Below are positions 1 through 9,308 of a DNA stretch of 64,000 nucleotides, piece by piece. The notes under the pieces were generated by a model, which made no database searches, had not been told where the DNA came from, and saw only the letters and a list, made by a program, of their open reading frames with translations. Each line of letters begins with the position of its first letter. Position 1 is the stretch's first letter. Source of the DNA: Paraburkholderia acidicola (GTDB taxonomy: Bacteria > Pseudomonadota > Gammaproteobacteria > Burkholderiales > Burkholderiaceae); the NCBI RefSeq assembly GCF_002362315.1, contig NZ_MTZV01000004.1, positions 496,001 to 560,000 of the forward strand, given 5' to 3'. The translations under genes and the position numbers were made by a program.

Positions 1-1118
1 TTTACACCGACGAGCTGCGCACCGATCAGACCGCCGCGGTACATCGAGTAGTCCGCTTCGGCGTACAGCATGCTGCGCTTCGACAGGCTGTAGCCGGCCA
101 CGATCTGGTACTGGTGCGCCCAGCCATTGAACTCGGGCGTGTAGCCAGTCTGCTTGGTCCACCAGCCGTTGACTGCAACGGTGACTGCCGGCGTAAAGCG
201 GTAGGTGAGGCCCGCAAGAATCATCTTCCGTTTGTCAAAGCCCCCCGGGATGTTGGGGTCGACGACCTGCGCCGGCGAAATAATCCCGAGACCGGCCAGG
301 TCGACCGAGCTGAACGGGCCGTTACCGAAATTCGTGAAGGCGTTGTCCCGTGCGTTCTCAAAGTAGCCCGCGTTGACCGAGAAATTGCCGATGTTGAGCG
401 AGCCGCCGCCGGTATAGATATCGAACTTGGCGTTCGTCACGTCGTCCCGTGTACGCAGGAACGATGCGGCGACCTTTACCGGACCTTTGGGCGGCGCATA
501 CGCGATCGAGGCGCCGATCTGACTACCTGATCCGCCACCACCCGCCTGGCCTCCAGGCGCGTATTGCCCGAGCAGGATCACGTCGCCCAGTTGTGCGCCG
601 TACTGGATCATGCTGCTGGTACGCGCGCCGGCAAGCATCGTCTGCTCGGGCTTGAAGAGATTGGTATAGGGATCCTGATCGCCGGCCCACAGATTAGAAC
701 CGTATGCGAGCGTCGTGCCTTCGAAGGCCACGTTATATTGCCGGCCCAGCGAGAGTTGCCCTAGCGTGGGCGACATCAGAGCCACATACGAGACCTGAAA
801 GAAATTCACTGACCCCTGTGGGGTAATGCCGCCGCTGCTGGGGTCGAAATGACTCTCCAGGACGAATGACGCCTGCGCACCTCCACCCAGATCTTCCTGC
901 CCCTTCAAGCCCCAGTAGCTCTCCGTGAGGCCACCGCCAGTCGTCATCCCAAACTGCTTTCCGGTCGAGACGGGTGCGCCATCCGCACCGTAACTCACAC
1001 CATGGGTCTGATAACGGAGTCCGGCGTCGAGCACACCGTATAGCGTGAGACTGGTTTGTGCCCAGGTGGCACTGCACCACAGTGACAAAGCCGTGCACAG
1101 CAAGGTTTGCTTTTTCAT
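1..1118 (-). CDS. Gram-negative porin, 3' end beyond the window
   Basis: Outer-membrane general porin of the 16-strand beta-barrel type common in Burkholderia. The protein starts MKKQTLLC, has a typical signal peptide ending near TWAQ, and continues with the family's opening motif SLTLYGVLDAGLRY. YWGLKGQEDLGGG and LSLGRQYNVAF follow as in related porins. About 372 residues are visible and the reading frame is still open at base 1, so only the last few residues should be missing. It is the last gene of the minus-strand catabolic block, 59 bases after the SDR stop, and probably serves uptake for that pathway. Porin identity is clear; substrate is not. Confidence 0.9.
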   Translation of the reverse strand, partial: MKKQTLLCTALSLWCSATWAQTSLTLYGVLDAGLRYQTHGVSYGADGAPVSTGKQFGMTTGGGLTESYWGLKGQEDLGGGAQASFVLESHFDPSSGGITPQGSVNFFQVSYVALMSPTLGQLSLGRQYNVAFEGTTLAYGSNLWAGDQDPYTNLFKPEQTMLAGARTSSMIQYGAQLGDVILLGQYAPGGQAGGGGSGSQIGASIAYAPPKGPVKVAASFLRTRDDVTNAKFDIYTGGGSLNIGNFSVNAGYFENARDNAFTNFGNGPFSSVDLAGLGIISPAQVVDPNIPGGFDKRKMILAGLTYRFTPAVTVAVNGWWTKQTGYTPEFNGWAHQYQIVAGYSLSKRSMLYAEADYSMYRGGLIGAQLVGV

Positions 1119-1177
1119 TTCTTGATGGTCCCTTTTGTTGTATTAGTTGATATGCCAGTACGTTGCTAATCAGCGAA

Positions 1178-2011
1178 TCAGGGCAACTGCAGCGTTTCAC
1201 GAATCACCGGGCCTGTATCTTCCAGGCCAGCACTTCGTTTCAACTCAACCGCATGCTGTGCATCGGCGCCGACGAGCTGTCGATAAGGCGCAGCAGAGTC
1301 GGTGATTGCCCGATGGATCGCTTCGACCACTGCGGCGGGGTCCGAACGTGCACCTCCGGTCATCCCCGCGGCCGCGACCCAGAACGCCTGGTATTCCTCC
1401 CACAGCGGGTGCTCCGGCCGAAAATTCGCTGCCTCTGATGTATTTCCGACGAAGCCCGTTTCAAAGGCGCCCGGCTCGATCAGCAGAACGCGCACTCCGG
1501 TGCCGGCGAGTTCGAATCGCAACGCATCGGTCAACGCTTCGACTGCGTGCTTGCTCGCGCTGTATAGCCCCTCATACGGAATTCCCACCAGCCCAGACAG
1601 CGAGGACATGTTGATGACCGTCCCCGCGGCCCGCGCCCGCATGTGTGGAATCACCGCACGGATGAGCCTTAGGACACCGATTACATTGGTATCGAACTGA
1701 CGGTGTGCTTCTTCGTCCGAGATACATTCGATCGGGCCACGAAGGGCATAGCCCGCGTTATTGACCAGCACATCGATCTTCCCACCCAGTTCGATGATTC
1801 CGGCAACGGCTCGATCCACCGATGCCTTGTCCGTCACATCGAGCGGGTGAACGGTGAGTGCCAATCCTTCGCGTGACGCCACGTCGGCTAGCTGTGCACC
1901 ACGCTCAGGATCACGCATCGTGGCGAAAACGCGGTTGCCGCGCCGCGCCAGGCCCAATGCGGCGAGATAGCCAAAGCCGCTGCTGCATCCAGTGATAAGA
2001 ATATGAGTCAT
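1178..2011 (-). CDS. short-chain dehydrogenase/reductase (SDR)
   Basis: Classical SDR of 277 residues, a normal length. The nucleotide-binding motif TGCSSGFG lies at residues 7-14, NNAG at 84-87, and the catalytic Ser137, Tyr150 and Lys154 are in MSS and YSASK. These proteins oxidise or reduce an alcohol/carbonyl pair with NAD(P)H. An upstream in-frame ATG at 2074 would place 21 non-SDR residues ahead of the fold and overlap the permease gene, so the start is taken at 2011. Only one base separates this start from the stop of the upstream permease, indicating translational coupling. Substrate is unknown; the operon context suggests a hydroxylated amine or polyol. Confidence 0.88.
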   Translation of the reverse strand: MTHILITGCSSGFGYLAALGLARRGNRVFATMRDPERGAQLADVASREGLALTVHPLDVTDKASVDRAVAGIIELGGKIDVLVNNAGYALRGPIECISDEEAHRQFDTNVIGVLRLIRAVIPHMRARAAGTVINMSSLSGLVGIPYEGLYSASKHAVEALTDALRFELAGTGVRVLLIEPGAFETGFVGNTSEAANFRPEHPLWEEYQAFWVAAAGMTGGARSDPAAVVEAIHRAITDSAAPYRQLVGADAQHAVELKRSAGLEDTGPVIRETLQLP

Positions 2012-2012
2012 G

Positions 2013-3413
2013 TTATTCCGGCCTCGCGGCAAGGACGCCGTAAGTAAAGAGACCCAGTAGCAGAAACGGCGCACCGTTCAGGAGAGGCGACGTGCTACCG
2101 GTGAGTACCTTGTAGTTCTCTGCAACCAGCCACGTTGCGGTCAGAAGACCGATGGCACCGATCGCGGGGTAGATGAGGCTCACCCACAATCGTCGATCGC
2201 GTTTGCGCCGGAAATGAATCACAGTCGCGATAGCTACGGCCGCTTGCAGCGCGATGATCCCGATCGTTCCTAGCGCCATCGCGCTGGGAAACAGCACCGT
2301 ATAGGGGTCGACGTTAAGCAATGCCGGGATACCGACCACGAGCGCGACGCACACGGTCACGAGAAGACTGGCGCGAGCGGGGGAACCATGTTTTGAACTG
2401 GCAGCAGCGAACGTGCGCGGCACGGTGCCGTTTTGCGCAAGCGTAAAAACATAACGAGCGGCCGCGTTATGCGTAGCCAGATAGCAGGCAAACGTGCTGG
2501 TGCACACCATGATCGCTGCAACACTGGCCAGCACTTCCCCGGTGTTCCTTCCGAGCACACCTAAAATCAGATCGCCCTGCTCTTTCGTCGCAAGTGCCTG
2601 AATGGAGTGCACACCGAGGTCACCAACAATTGCCCATACGCAAGCCACATACGAGACGCTGATCAGTAATACGGCGCCAAGCGTCGCTCTTGGAATTGCC
2701 CGGCCGGGATTGCGTGCCTCGAGTACATACAACGCCGCGGTTTCGATGCCGATAAACGCAGAGAGCCCCGTCATCATCGAGAAGCCGAATCCCTTCGTGA
2801 ACACGAAAGACGGCGCTACCGCTTCATAAGGGAATGCCGCCAGCCCCTTGTGATAGATGATCGCGATGGTCAGCAGAAGAATGATGCCGAACTCCGCAAG
2901 CACCAGCGGCACGAGGAATTTTGCTGCTATGTCGATGTTGGAGCGACCCAGAATCGCGACTGCAACGATAAAGCCCAGCGCGAACCATTTCCATCCGACA
3001 TGGATGTTCATGGTCTGCAACACCAGATCGACAAAGTAGCCTCCCCCAACGGCCAACGCAGCCGACAGGACCAGATATGAGGTCAGTGCGACGAGCGCCG
3101 CGCCCGTGCCGACTCTCCGCCCGAAGACCACTGAGAGGTAGTAATAAAAGGCGCCCGCGCCCGGGATGTCGCGGATCAATGCGCTGTAACCAATCGCGAA
3201 ACAGAGAATCAGCAATCCAGACAGTAGAAATGCGCCCGCGAGTCCCGGACCATTTCCCAACATAAAACCAACCGTCGACTGGCCGATCACCACACCCAGC
3301 GGCGACGCTGCTGCAACGATCAACAGCGTGATGCTGCGCGCAGTCAGATTCCCTCGCAGACCTTCCTGTCCGCGATCGAGGCTGTCGCTCACAAAACCTG
3401 CTGGCTCACTCAT
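2013..3413 (-). CDS. APC-superfamily amino acid/amine permease
   Basis: Inner-membrane permease of 466 residues with about twelve hydrophobic segments. The early stretch LLIVAAASPLGVVIG and the later IPGAGAFYYYLSVVFGRRVG (helix 2-3 region) are typical of the amino acid-polyamine-organocation superfamily. It would import an amino acid or amine. It lies between the kinase (56 bases upstream) and the SDR (1 base downstream). A permease for amines beside an aminotransferase and a sugar-type kinase suggests a substrate carrying both amino and hydroxyl groups. Family is firm; substrate is inference. Confidence 0.85.
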   Translation of the reverse strand: MSEPAGFVSDSLDRGQEGLRGNLTARSITLLIVAAASPLGVVIGQSTVGFMLGNGPGLAGAFLLSGLLILCFAIGYSALIRDIPGAGAFYYYLSVVFGRRVGTGAALVALTSYLVLSAALAVGGGYFVDLVLQTMNIHVGWKWFALGFIVAVAILGRSNIDIAAKFLVPLVLAEFGIILLLTIAIIYHKGLAAFPYEAVAPSFVFTKGFGFSMMTGLSAFIGIETAALYVLEARNPGRAIPRATLGAVLLISVSYVACVWAIVGDLGVHSIQALATKEQGDLILGVLGRNTGEVLASVAAIMVCTSTFACYLATHNAAARYVFTLAQNGTVPRTFAAASSKHGSPARASLLVTVCVALVVGIPALLNVDPYTVLFPSAMALGTIGIIALQAAVAIATVIHFRRKRDRRLWVSLIYPAIGAIGLLTATWLVAENYKVLTGSTSPLLNGAPFLLLGLFTYGVLAARPE

Positions 3414-3469
3414 ACGATTCTCCCCATACCTTGCCTACAGATGGCGACGGTTAGTACCCGCGCCTGTGT

Positions 3470-5143
3470 CTAATCTGAAGAGCCCAGCAACTGGCCCTGT
3501 CCGGCTAACTCATTGGTTTTGGTCTCGTGTTTGCCGACCGGCGCAGCGAGATCTCGATACACCGCTTTATTCCCTTTGTAGATCCGGACAAATGCCTCGA
3601 ATCTGCGGTCGTAAAGTTTCCGTAACGAAAGCTCGGGAGAAAATGTTCGTGCGATCTCCGCGGCATCGCTGACCTGCGACCATTTCAGATGACCCGTGCC
3701 AATTGCCCCGAGAAGGCCGGCGCCCCGCAGATTGGCGGAGACGGGATCGCGCACCTGAGCGATGGATCTTCCGAGGATGTTGGCCGCTACCTGGCAAAAC
3801 AGGTCCGACGACGCTCCCCCGCCGATAAAGCGAATAGGCAGCGACACGGGCGGACGGTCCTTTTTCGCCAGTCGATCAACCGATTCGATCATCCAGCGAG
3901 CGTTGAACATCACGCCTTCGATCACGCTGCGAACAAGGTCAGCCCGGGTGGTTTTCAGCGAGAGGTTGTGCCAGCCGCCGCGCACGTCGTTGTCGTCGAC
4001 CGGCGTGCGCTCGCCATTGAGCCAGGGCGTGAAGATGACGCCATTGCTCCCCGCGGGCGCCGCCATACCAACGGCGTTGAGTCGCGCCAGTGCGTCTTCG
4101 GACCGCGCTTCACTGGCAAATTCGTCGCTGGCAAAAATCACGTTGTCGAGCAACCACTCGACCGCCTTGCCCGCTGTCTCCTGAATCCCAACGGCCCAAT
4201 AGCGCTCTGGCACGACCGAAGGCAAGGTGAAGACGCTCCGCATCACGTCAGCGCGCTTGTGGGGCAAATGGTAGGAATACCAGGCCGACGTTCCGATGTA
4301 GAGATAAGGTTGATAGTCGTTAACCGCGCCGGCACCGATGGCCGCGGCAATCGTATCGCCGACCCCAGCGACGACCGCGATCTCATGCTCGCCACCTAGC
4401 CCGAGTTCGCTTCTTGCGGTGGGCGTCATCGGTCCGACGACCGACGCCGACGGCACCAGGTCCGGCAACTTCTCGCGCTCGATTCCGGTTAGCGCCAGCA
4501 GTTTCGTATCGTATTGAACGTTCGACAGATCCCGGTTGTCGGTGCACCACCTCGGAACGATCGAATCGGGTGTCGCGACCGCGCGACCGCTCAGGCGTAG
4601 CGTCAGATATTCAGGCGCGTCGAGAAACCAGCGCGTTGCCGCGTACACCTGGGGTTCCTCGGTACGTATCCAGTGGATCTGGCCAACCGGATCTTTGCCA
4701 TCGATCGAAGGCGCCCCGCCCGTACGACGCAGCCACGTCATCAGCTTGCGTGCGCTGTACGGTGTACCCGGCACACGAATCCATCCACCGACAACACGAC
4801 GTGCCTGCTTGCGACCACGACTGTCGAGCCAGCTATGCGCATGACGCAACGCCACGCCGTTAGCGTCGACCGCCACCGTGCAGCTCCACTGCGATCCCGC
4901 GCAGGCGGAGACGATCGCCTCCGCCGGAACTGGATGCCTTTGCAGCAACCGTCGACTCGCAAGACAGATAGCCTGCCACCAACTATCGGGATCCTGCTCG
5001 GCGAGCCCGCCTTCGCCGAGTATCAGATCGACATGCTCTTTCTCGTGTGCAACGACACGCCCGGTGGTGGTAACCAGCGCGACCTTCGCGCCGCTCGTTC
5101 CCAGATCGATCGCGAGCACGTAGCGTTCGTTATGCAGCGGCAC
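3470..5143 (-). CDS. FGGY-family carbohydrate kinase
   Basis: ATP-dependent kinase of 557 residues with the sugar/polyol kinase fold. The first phosphate-binding loop is LAIDLGTSGAKVALV near residue 10, the second is VAGVGDTIAAAIGAG in the middle of the protein, and IRFIGGGASSDLFCQ is the C-terminal FGGY signature. The family phosphorylates xylulose, glycerol, gluconate, erythritol and similar compounds. The start at 5143 overlaps the end of the aminotransferase gene by 14 bases, so the two are co-translated. A kinase placed between an aminotransferase and a class II aldolase fits activation of a deaminated polyol before cleavage. Exact substrate cannot be read from sequence. Confidence 0.85.
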   Translation of the reverse strand: MPLHNERYVLAIDLGTSGAKVALVTTTGRVVAHEKEHVDLILGEGGLAEQDPDSWWQAICLASRRLLQRHPVPAEAIVSACAGSQWSCTVAVDANGVALRHAHSWLDSRGRKQARRVVGGWIRVPGTPYSARKLMTWLRRTGGAPSIDGKDPVGQIHWIRTEEPQVYAATRWFLDAPEYLTLRLSGRAVATPDSIVPRWCTDNRDLSNVQYDTKLLALTGIEREKLPDLVPSASVVGPMTPTARSELGLGGEHEIAVVAGVGDTIAAAIGAGAVNDYQPYLYIGTSAWYSYHLPHKRADVMRSVFTLPSVVPERYWAVGIQETAGKAVEWLLDNVIFASDEFASEARSEDALARLNAVGMAAPAGSNGVIFTPWLNGERTPVDDNDVRGGWHNLSLKTTRADLVRSVIEGVMFNARWMIESVDRLAKKDRPPVSLPIRFIGGGASSDLFCQVAANILGRSIAQVRDPVSANLRGAGLLGAIGTGHLKWSQVSDAAEIARTFSPELSLRKLYDRRFEAFVRIYKGNKAVYRDLAAPVGKHETKTNELAGQGQLLGSSD

Positions 5144-6629
5144 CTTCGACTCCCCGGAACACCTGCTCGAAGCGGTTGAGCGCGTCGTCGACGACTTCGT
5201 CGGTATCCGCGAGTGACGTGTACAGCCGGCTACCGGCTAGTGTGATGATCCCGGCGGCAGTGAACGCTGCGCCAAAGTCCTCTAACCCTTCCTTACGATG
5301 TGCGATCTGTTCCTTCGCACCTTTTTCGCGCAGATCGAGTTGCAATATGCCGGTCGTGTGCAGATGAACGATTGCGCCGAGGTTGTAGGTCACAAACGGC
5401 AACCTGTATTTGTCGATCAGCGTTTGCAGACCTGCGCTCAGACGATCGCCTGCGCGACCGGCCGCTGCCGGAGCATTGGTCCGTTCGATTTCCAGCAGAC
5501 TCCAGTAGCCCGCCGCACAGCTCAACGGATTGGCAGACAGCGTGCCGCCGACCATCGCACGACGACCGGTGCCGCCAATACCTGCAGCAAACACGCTCAT
5601 CACATCCGCACGACCACCCACACCGCCAGCAGCGGGATAACCACCAGCAACACATTTGCCGAAGATCGTCAGGTCAGGCTTAAGGCCAAAGAAGGCTTGC
5701 GCTCCGCCGAGCCCAGCACGAAAACCCGTGACCACCTCGTCGAAAATCAGCAGCGCGCCGTACTCTTTGCACAAGCCGCTTACCTGTTCGTTGTAATCGA
5801 GGCGTACCGGCCGCACACCGCTCTCGGGGCCAAACGGCTCGACGATAACGGCCGCGGTTCCGCCGCGTTCCTTGTTGGCCAGCAAGACGTGGCGCAACGC
5901 GTCGATGTCGTTGGGCCAGACTTCGGTGGTGTTGCTCAGCGCGCCTTCAGGAATACCTGCGGCATCGAGCAGACCGGTGCCCGGCAGACGCATACCGTAG
6001 ACGACCTGATCGCTCCAGCCGTGATAGCCGCCACCAACCTTGACGATCTGTGCGTGACCGGTAAACGTGCGCGCTGCCCGGATCGCCGCCATCACGCTTT
6101 CGGTACCGCTGCCGAGCATCCGGAACAGTTCGATGTTCGGCATGAAATCGTGGATGAGACGGGCCAGCTTGAGTTCGTACGCGTGGAACAGGCCGGTCAC
6201 CGGGCCGCATTCATGCAGCAGTTCCGCGACCTTCTCGCGCACCGGCTCGAAGTTGCTGCCGAGGAGCGTGGGGCCGCCCGCCTGGATGAAGTCGATGTAA
6301 CGGTTCCCGTCGGCATCCCACAAGTGAGCACCTTGGGCACGCACGATGTCGAGCGGAAACGGCTTGTTGAACGCGAGGTTGTGCTGCACGCCGCCTGGAA
6401 TGTACTTCTTCGCTTCTTGAGCCAACTCCCTTGAGCTGTTGCAATGCGCCGCAAACCATTCCTCAACCTGCGCGCTGTGCTGCGCGGTGAGTTTCGGCAT
6501 CGGACCAGTGGCGAGGCGTCGGCCGGCCTGATCGACGGCATCGATTTCAGGCCAGTAGCTAATCCCGGACGGATGTTTGACGCGGTTCACGCCCGCGGGG
6601 AAATCGGTGTTACGCAATGCAGGATTCAT
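5130..6629 (-). CDS. class III PLP aminotransferase (glutamate-1-semialdehyde aminomutase-like)
   Basis: Pyridoxal-phosphate enzyme of fold type I, 499 residues, longer than a usual GSA aminomutase because of about 60 extra N-terminal residues. Diagnostic segments are GSGTESVMAAIRAAR, YHGWSD, IFDEVVTGFR (PLP-binding Asp) and TIFGKCVAGGYPAAG, whose Lys is the Schiff-base residue. The start at 6629 is preceded by AGGAAAG at good spacing; the longer frame from 6698 is not supported. The gene lies 79 bases after the aldolase stop and overlaps the kinase. It is not the haem-pathway HemL, given its length and catabolic setting, and probably removes the amino group of an imported amino-polyol. Confidence 0.85.
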   Translation of the reverse strand: MNPALRNTDFPAGVNRVKHPSGISYWPEIDAVDQAGRRLATGPMPKLTAQHSAQVEEWFAAHCNSSRELAQEAKKYIPGGVQHNLAFNKPFPLDIVRAQGAHLWDADGNRYIDFIQAGGPTLLGSNFEPVREKVAELLHECGPVTGLFHAYELKLARLIHDFMPNIELFRMLGSGTESVMAAIRAARTFTGHAQIVKVGGGYHGWSDQVVYGMRLPGTGLLDAAGIPEGALSNTTEVWPNDIDALRHVLLANKERGGTAAVIVEPFGPESGVRPVRLDYNEQVSGLCKEYGALLIFDEVVTGFRAGLGGAQAFFGLKPDLTIFGKCVAGGYPAAGGVGGRADVMSVFAAGIGGTGRRAMVGGTLSANPLSCAAGYWSLLEIERTNAPAAAGRAGDRLSAGLQTLIDKYRLPFVTYNLGAIVHLHTTGILQLDLREKGAKEQIAHRKEGLEDFGAAFTAAGIITLAGSRLYTSLADTDEVVDDALNRFEQVFRGVEGAAA

Positions 6630-6708
6630 TGCTGCTTTCCTGGAGATAAAAGTATTCAAGACTTTGCCGGATGACCGGGTTGATCCCGGACGGCGCATGC
6701 TCTGTCAT

Positions 6709-7368
6709 TCAGGACGCCTGTTGCGGACCCGACGCGTAGCGATTGTTCTGATACATCTGCATGACGTCGGCCAGTTCGCTGGCGGTCAGTGCGCGGATGC
6801 GGCCAAGCGGCACGCTTGCGCGATAGACATCGCATAGCCATTCCAGCAGTTCGAGTCGCTCGCACGCCTGATCCATCGTGCTGCCATAGGCGATCGTTCC
6901 GTGATTCGCCATCAGCGCTGCGCTCTTGCCGTCGGCTAGTGCTTCGACCACGTTCTCAGCCAGCTCCTTTGAGCCATAGGTCGCGTATTTCGCCACGCGT
7001 ACTTCACCGCCGAGATACAGGCTGGTGTAGTGAATGGGCGGCAGCGAAGTGCAGGTGCATGACACTGCGGTGGATCCCACCGCATGGGTATGGGCGATCG
7101 CACGTGCCTTGGCGTTGTGCTGATAGACCGCAAGATGAAGTTGCACTTCCGAAGTCGGCTTATGCCGGCCGGTGAGCCACTGTCCATCCATATCGATGAC
7201 TGCGAGGTCGTCCGGCTGTACGGCGTCGAGTGCTACACCAGAGGGCGTCACCACAACGTGATCGCCTTCGCGCACAGAGAGATTGCCGGACGTACCGATG
7301 ATGATTCCCCTGGCGGCCAGTCGCTGGCCAGCGGCGACGACCGCTTCGCGCGCAGATTTCAATTCCAT
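6709..7368 (-). CDS. class II aldolase/adducin family protein (fuculose-phosphate aldolase-like)
   Basis: Zinc-dependent retro-aldolase of 219 residues, the normal size for L-fuculose-phosphate aldolase. Visible are the phosphate-binding GTSGNLS at residues 25-31, Glu74 as candidate acid/base, and the metal ligands His93 and His95 (AHTHAV) and His156 (MANHGT). The family cleaves phosphorylated ketoses to dihydroxyacetone phosphate and an aldehyde. The start is preceded by AAGGGAAG. It is the first gene of the minus-strand block and is divergent from the AraC-type regulator, which probably controls it. Confidence 0.9.
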   Translation of the reverse strand: MELKSAREAVVAAGQRLAARGIIIGTSGNLSVREGDHVVVTPSGVALDAVQPDDLAVIDMDGQWLTGRHKPTSEVQLHLAVYQHNAKARAIAHTHAVGSTAVSCTCTSLPPIHYTSLYLGGEVRVAKYATYGSKELAENVVEALADGKSAALMANHGTIAYGSTMDQACERLELLEWLCDVYRASVPLGRIRALTASELADVMQMYQNNRYASGPQQAS

Positions 7369-7589
7369 TGAGCTTCCCTTTCTTTCTCGACGACGTTGAA
7401 TTTATACTCGCGGTGCATAAGGACGCGTTAGGACGCCAAAAGTCGAATGAGCCTGGTGTTTACACGCAAGGAAAAGTGCACGCGCAGCGGGATGAGCAGG
7501 GAAATACGCTGTTTTACGGCGCTCACGTGTTGAATTACGTTTTCCCTTCTGCTTTACGATGGGGACAAATTCTGCCAATTGAGGATCGG
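7369..7589. promoter_or_regulatory. divergent promoter region between aldolase operon and AraC-type regulator
   Basis: 221 bases lie between the two divergent start codons and are less GC-rich than the flanking genes. A plus-strand TATACT at 7405-7410 could be a -10 element, but no good -35 partner is visible. The region should hold promoters for both directions and the operator of the AraC-type protein. An in-frame upstream ATG at 7368 would extend the regulator through this region; that extension is not protein-like. Confidence 0.45.
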
Positions 7590-8621
7590 ATGTCGCGCAA
7601 GAAGATCGACGAACGTCAGTTCATTCCGGAGATCACGGCATATTCGATGGCCGCGTTAATGCAATTTCTGCCGGAGCTTGGCGTCAGTCCGCAGCGAGCA
7701 TGTTTGGAACTTGGGTTTACACCGGATGAACTTCTGCACGGCATGCAGATATCCCAGCGTCAGGCGTGGAGTCTGATTCGGCGCTCTTTGCGACTCACTG
7801 GACGTCCGGACCTCGGGCTTGAAGTGGGCCGCCGGCAGAATCTGAGTCACTTCGGCATGGTCGGCTTCGCGATGATGGCAGAGCCTGATTTGCATCACGC
7901 GCTGACACTGGCCATGCGCCACTACCTGCAACCTGGTCCGCTCGTGGGTCTCGATTACGAGGTCGACGATGTCTTTGGAATCGTGTCGATCATCACACCG
8001 ATCAAGGATGCCAGCGTTCAACCGTTTCTTGTCGAAGAGATGGTTTCGAGCGCTCTCGCGCTGTTGCGCATTCTGCTGGGTCCGACTTTCTCTTTTCACG
8101 CGGTAGACGTCGCTTATAAGGCTCCGTCACATGCCGCGCGCTATCAGGAAGTACTGGATTGCCCCGTTCACTTTGCCTGCAAGCGGAACCGTATCTTGAT
8201 CAACCTTCACTGGTTTAGCGTCCCCTTGCCGGGACATTCTCCCATCATGGCCGCGCAGCTCAAGGAGGTTCTTGAACAACAAGCGCGAGATCGCGATCCG
8301 GTCCTGGGTACGGCAGCCGCAGTTGAAAACCTGTTGAGCCGGACAGGCGATGCCACGATAACCATAGGTCAAGCGGCCGAGGCACTCGACCTCAGCGTTC
8401 GCACGCTGGCCAGACGTTTGACCGATGCCAACACTTCATTCCGCGAACTCCGGGATCGCGTGTGCGCCAAGGTTGCACACGAACTCCTCCATGACGAAGG
8501 TCTCACGGTTTCGGCTACGGCCGAGCGGCTAGGATTTAGCGATGCACGCTCTTTCCGGCGAGCGTTTATACGCTGGTTTGGTGAGTCGCCTGCGGTTCTC
8601 AGACAGCTGGATCGAGACTGA
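7590..8621 (+). CDS. AraC-family transcriptional regulator
   Basis: DNA-binding regulator of 343 residues. The N-terminal two-thirds resembles the arabinose-binding-type sensory domain of the OruR/ArgR-like AraC subgroup, with a segment such as RLTGRPDLGLEVGRR. The C-terminal about 90 residues hold two helix-turn-helix motifs: AEALDLSVRTLARRL and AERLGFSDARSFRRAF. GAGG at 7581-7584 sets the start at 7590 rather than at the in-frame ATG at 7368. It is divergent from the aldolase/aminotransferase/kinase operon, so it is the likely substrate-responsive activator. Confidence 0.88.
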   Translation: MSRKKIDERQFIPEITAYSMAALMQFLPELGVSPQRACLELGFTPDELLHGMQISQRQAWSLIRRSLRLTGRPDLGLEVGRRQNLSHFGMVGFAMMAEPDLHHALTLAMRHYLQPGPLVGLDYEVDDVFGIVSIITPIKDASVQPFLVEEMVSSALALLRILLGPTFSFHAVDVAYKAPSHAARYQEVLDCPVHFACKRNRILINLHWFSVPLPGHSPIMAAQLKEVLEQQARDRDPVLGTAAAVENLLSRTGDATITIGQAAEALDLSVRTLARRLTDANTSFRELRDRVCAKVAHELLHDEGLTVSATAERLGFSDARSFRRAFIRWFGESPAVLRQLDRD

Positions 8622-8681
8622 TACGACGCGACGTGCCACGCTCACCTTGATCACGATCGTGTCGTGCCGTTTCGCCCTTCC

Positions 8682-9305
8682 CTAGCGCGATCGCCCCGCA
8701 TCCGCATCGCCATAAATACGCTTGCGCAGATCGCGCAAACGTTCGTCGATCAAAACACGCTGCTCGGTTCGATCCGAAACACTCGACGTAACATCGGCGA
8801 TCACCTGCCGGCTCGCTTCGGCATATGACTGATCCTGCTGCTCACGCTGCGGCGACGGCGTTACCGGCGGCATCGCGATGTCACGCAACGTCTGATGCAA
8901 TGCGTCGCTGCGAGCGACGCGCTTGGCGGCATCCGGCTCTGCATCAATCCATAGCATGTCGGCAAGATCGGACGCATGACGCGGATCGATCGTGCCTGCC
9001 TGCGCACCCTGCTTGAGTTCGTCGATCAACTGCTGTGCTGCTGCGCGACGTGCATCGGGCGAGAGCTGCGCGCGCTTGAGTCCATACGCTTCGAGTTGCG
9101 CCTGAAAATCTGCCGGCGATGGGGACGACATGGTGTTCACCTTGCTGTTCTGCACTAAAGACGCGTTGCCCGCCGCCGAACTGGCGGACTGCGGCGCATT
9201 GCTGTTACGACCACTGTTGAAACTGCTACTGAGCAGCACACCAGACACCGCGGCACCGGCCACGATAATCGCAGAGGCCGCCCAGAGCATGTTCTGCCGG
9301 TTCAT
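8682..9305 (-). CDS. PlcR-like exported phospholipase C accessory protein (putative)
   Basis: Protein of 207 residues with an N-terminal membrane anchor or uncleaved signal at about residues 7-27, a low-complexity Ser/Asn/Ala linker, then a mainly helical charged domain. It begins 3 bases after the stop of the plcH-like gene. In Pseudomonas a protein of about this size (PlcR) is encoded immediately downstream of PlcH and assists its export. The assignment here rests on position, size and signal, not on a motif, so a general hypothetical protein remains possible. Confidence 0.55.
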   Translation of the reverse strand: MNRQNMLWAASAIIVAGAAVSGVLLSSSFNSGRNSNAPQSASSAAGNASLVQNSKVNTMSSPSPADFQAQLEAYGLKRAQLSPDARRAAAQQLIDELKQGAQAGTIDPRHASDLADMLWIDAEPDAAKRVARSDALHQTLRDIAMPPVTPSPQREQQDQSYAEASRQVIADVTSSVSDRTEQRVLIDERLRDLRKRIYGDADAGRSR

Positions 9306-9308
9306 CGC

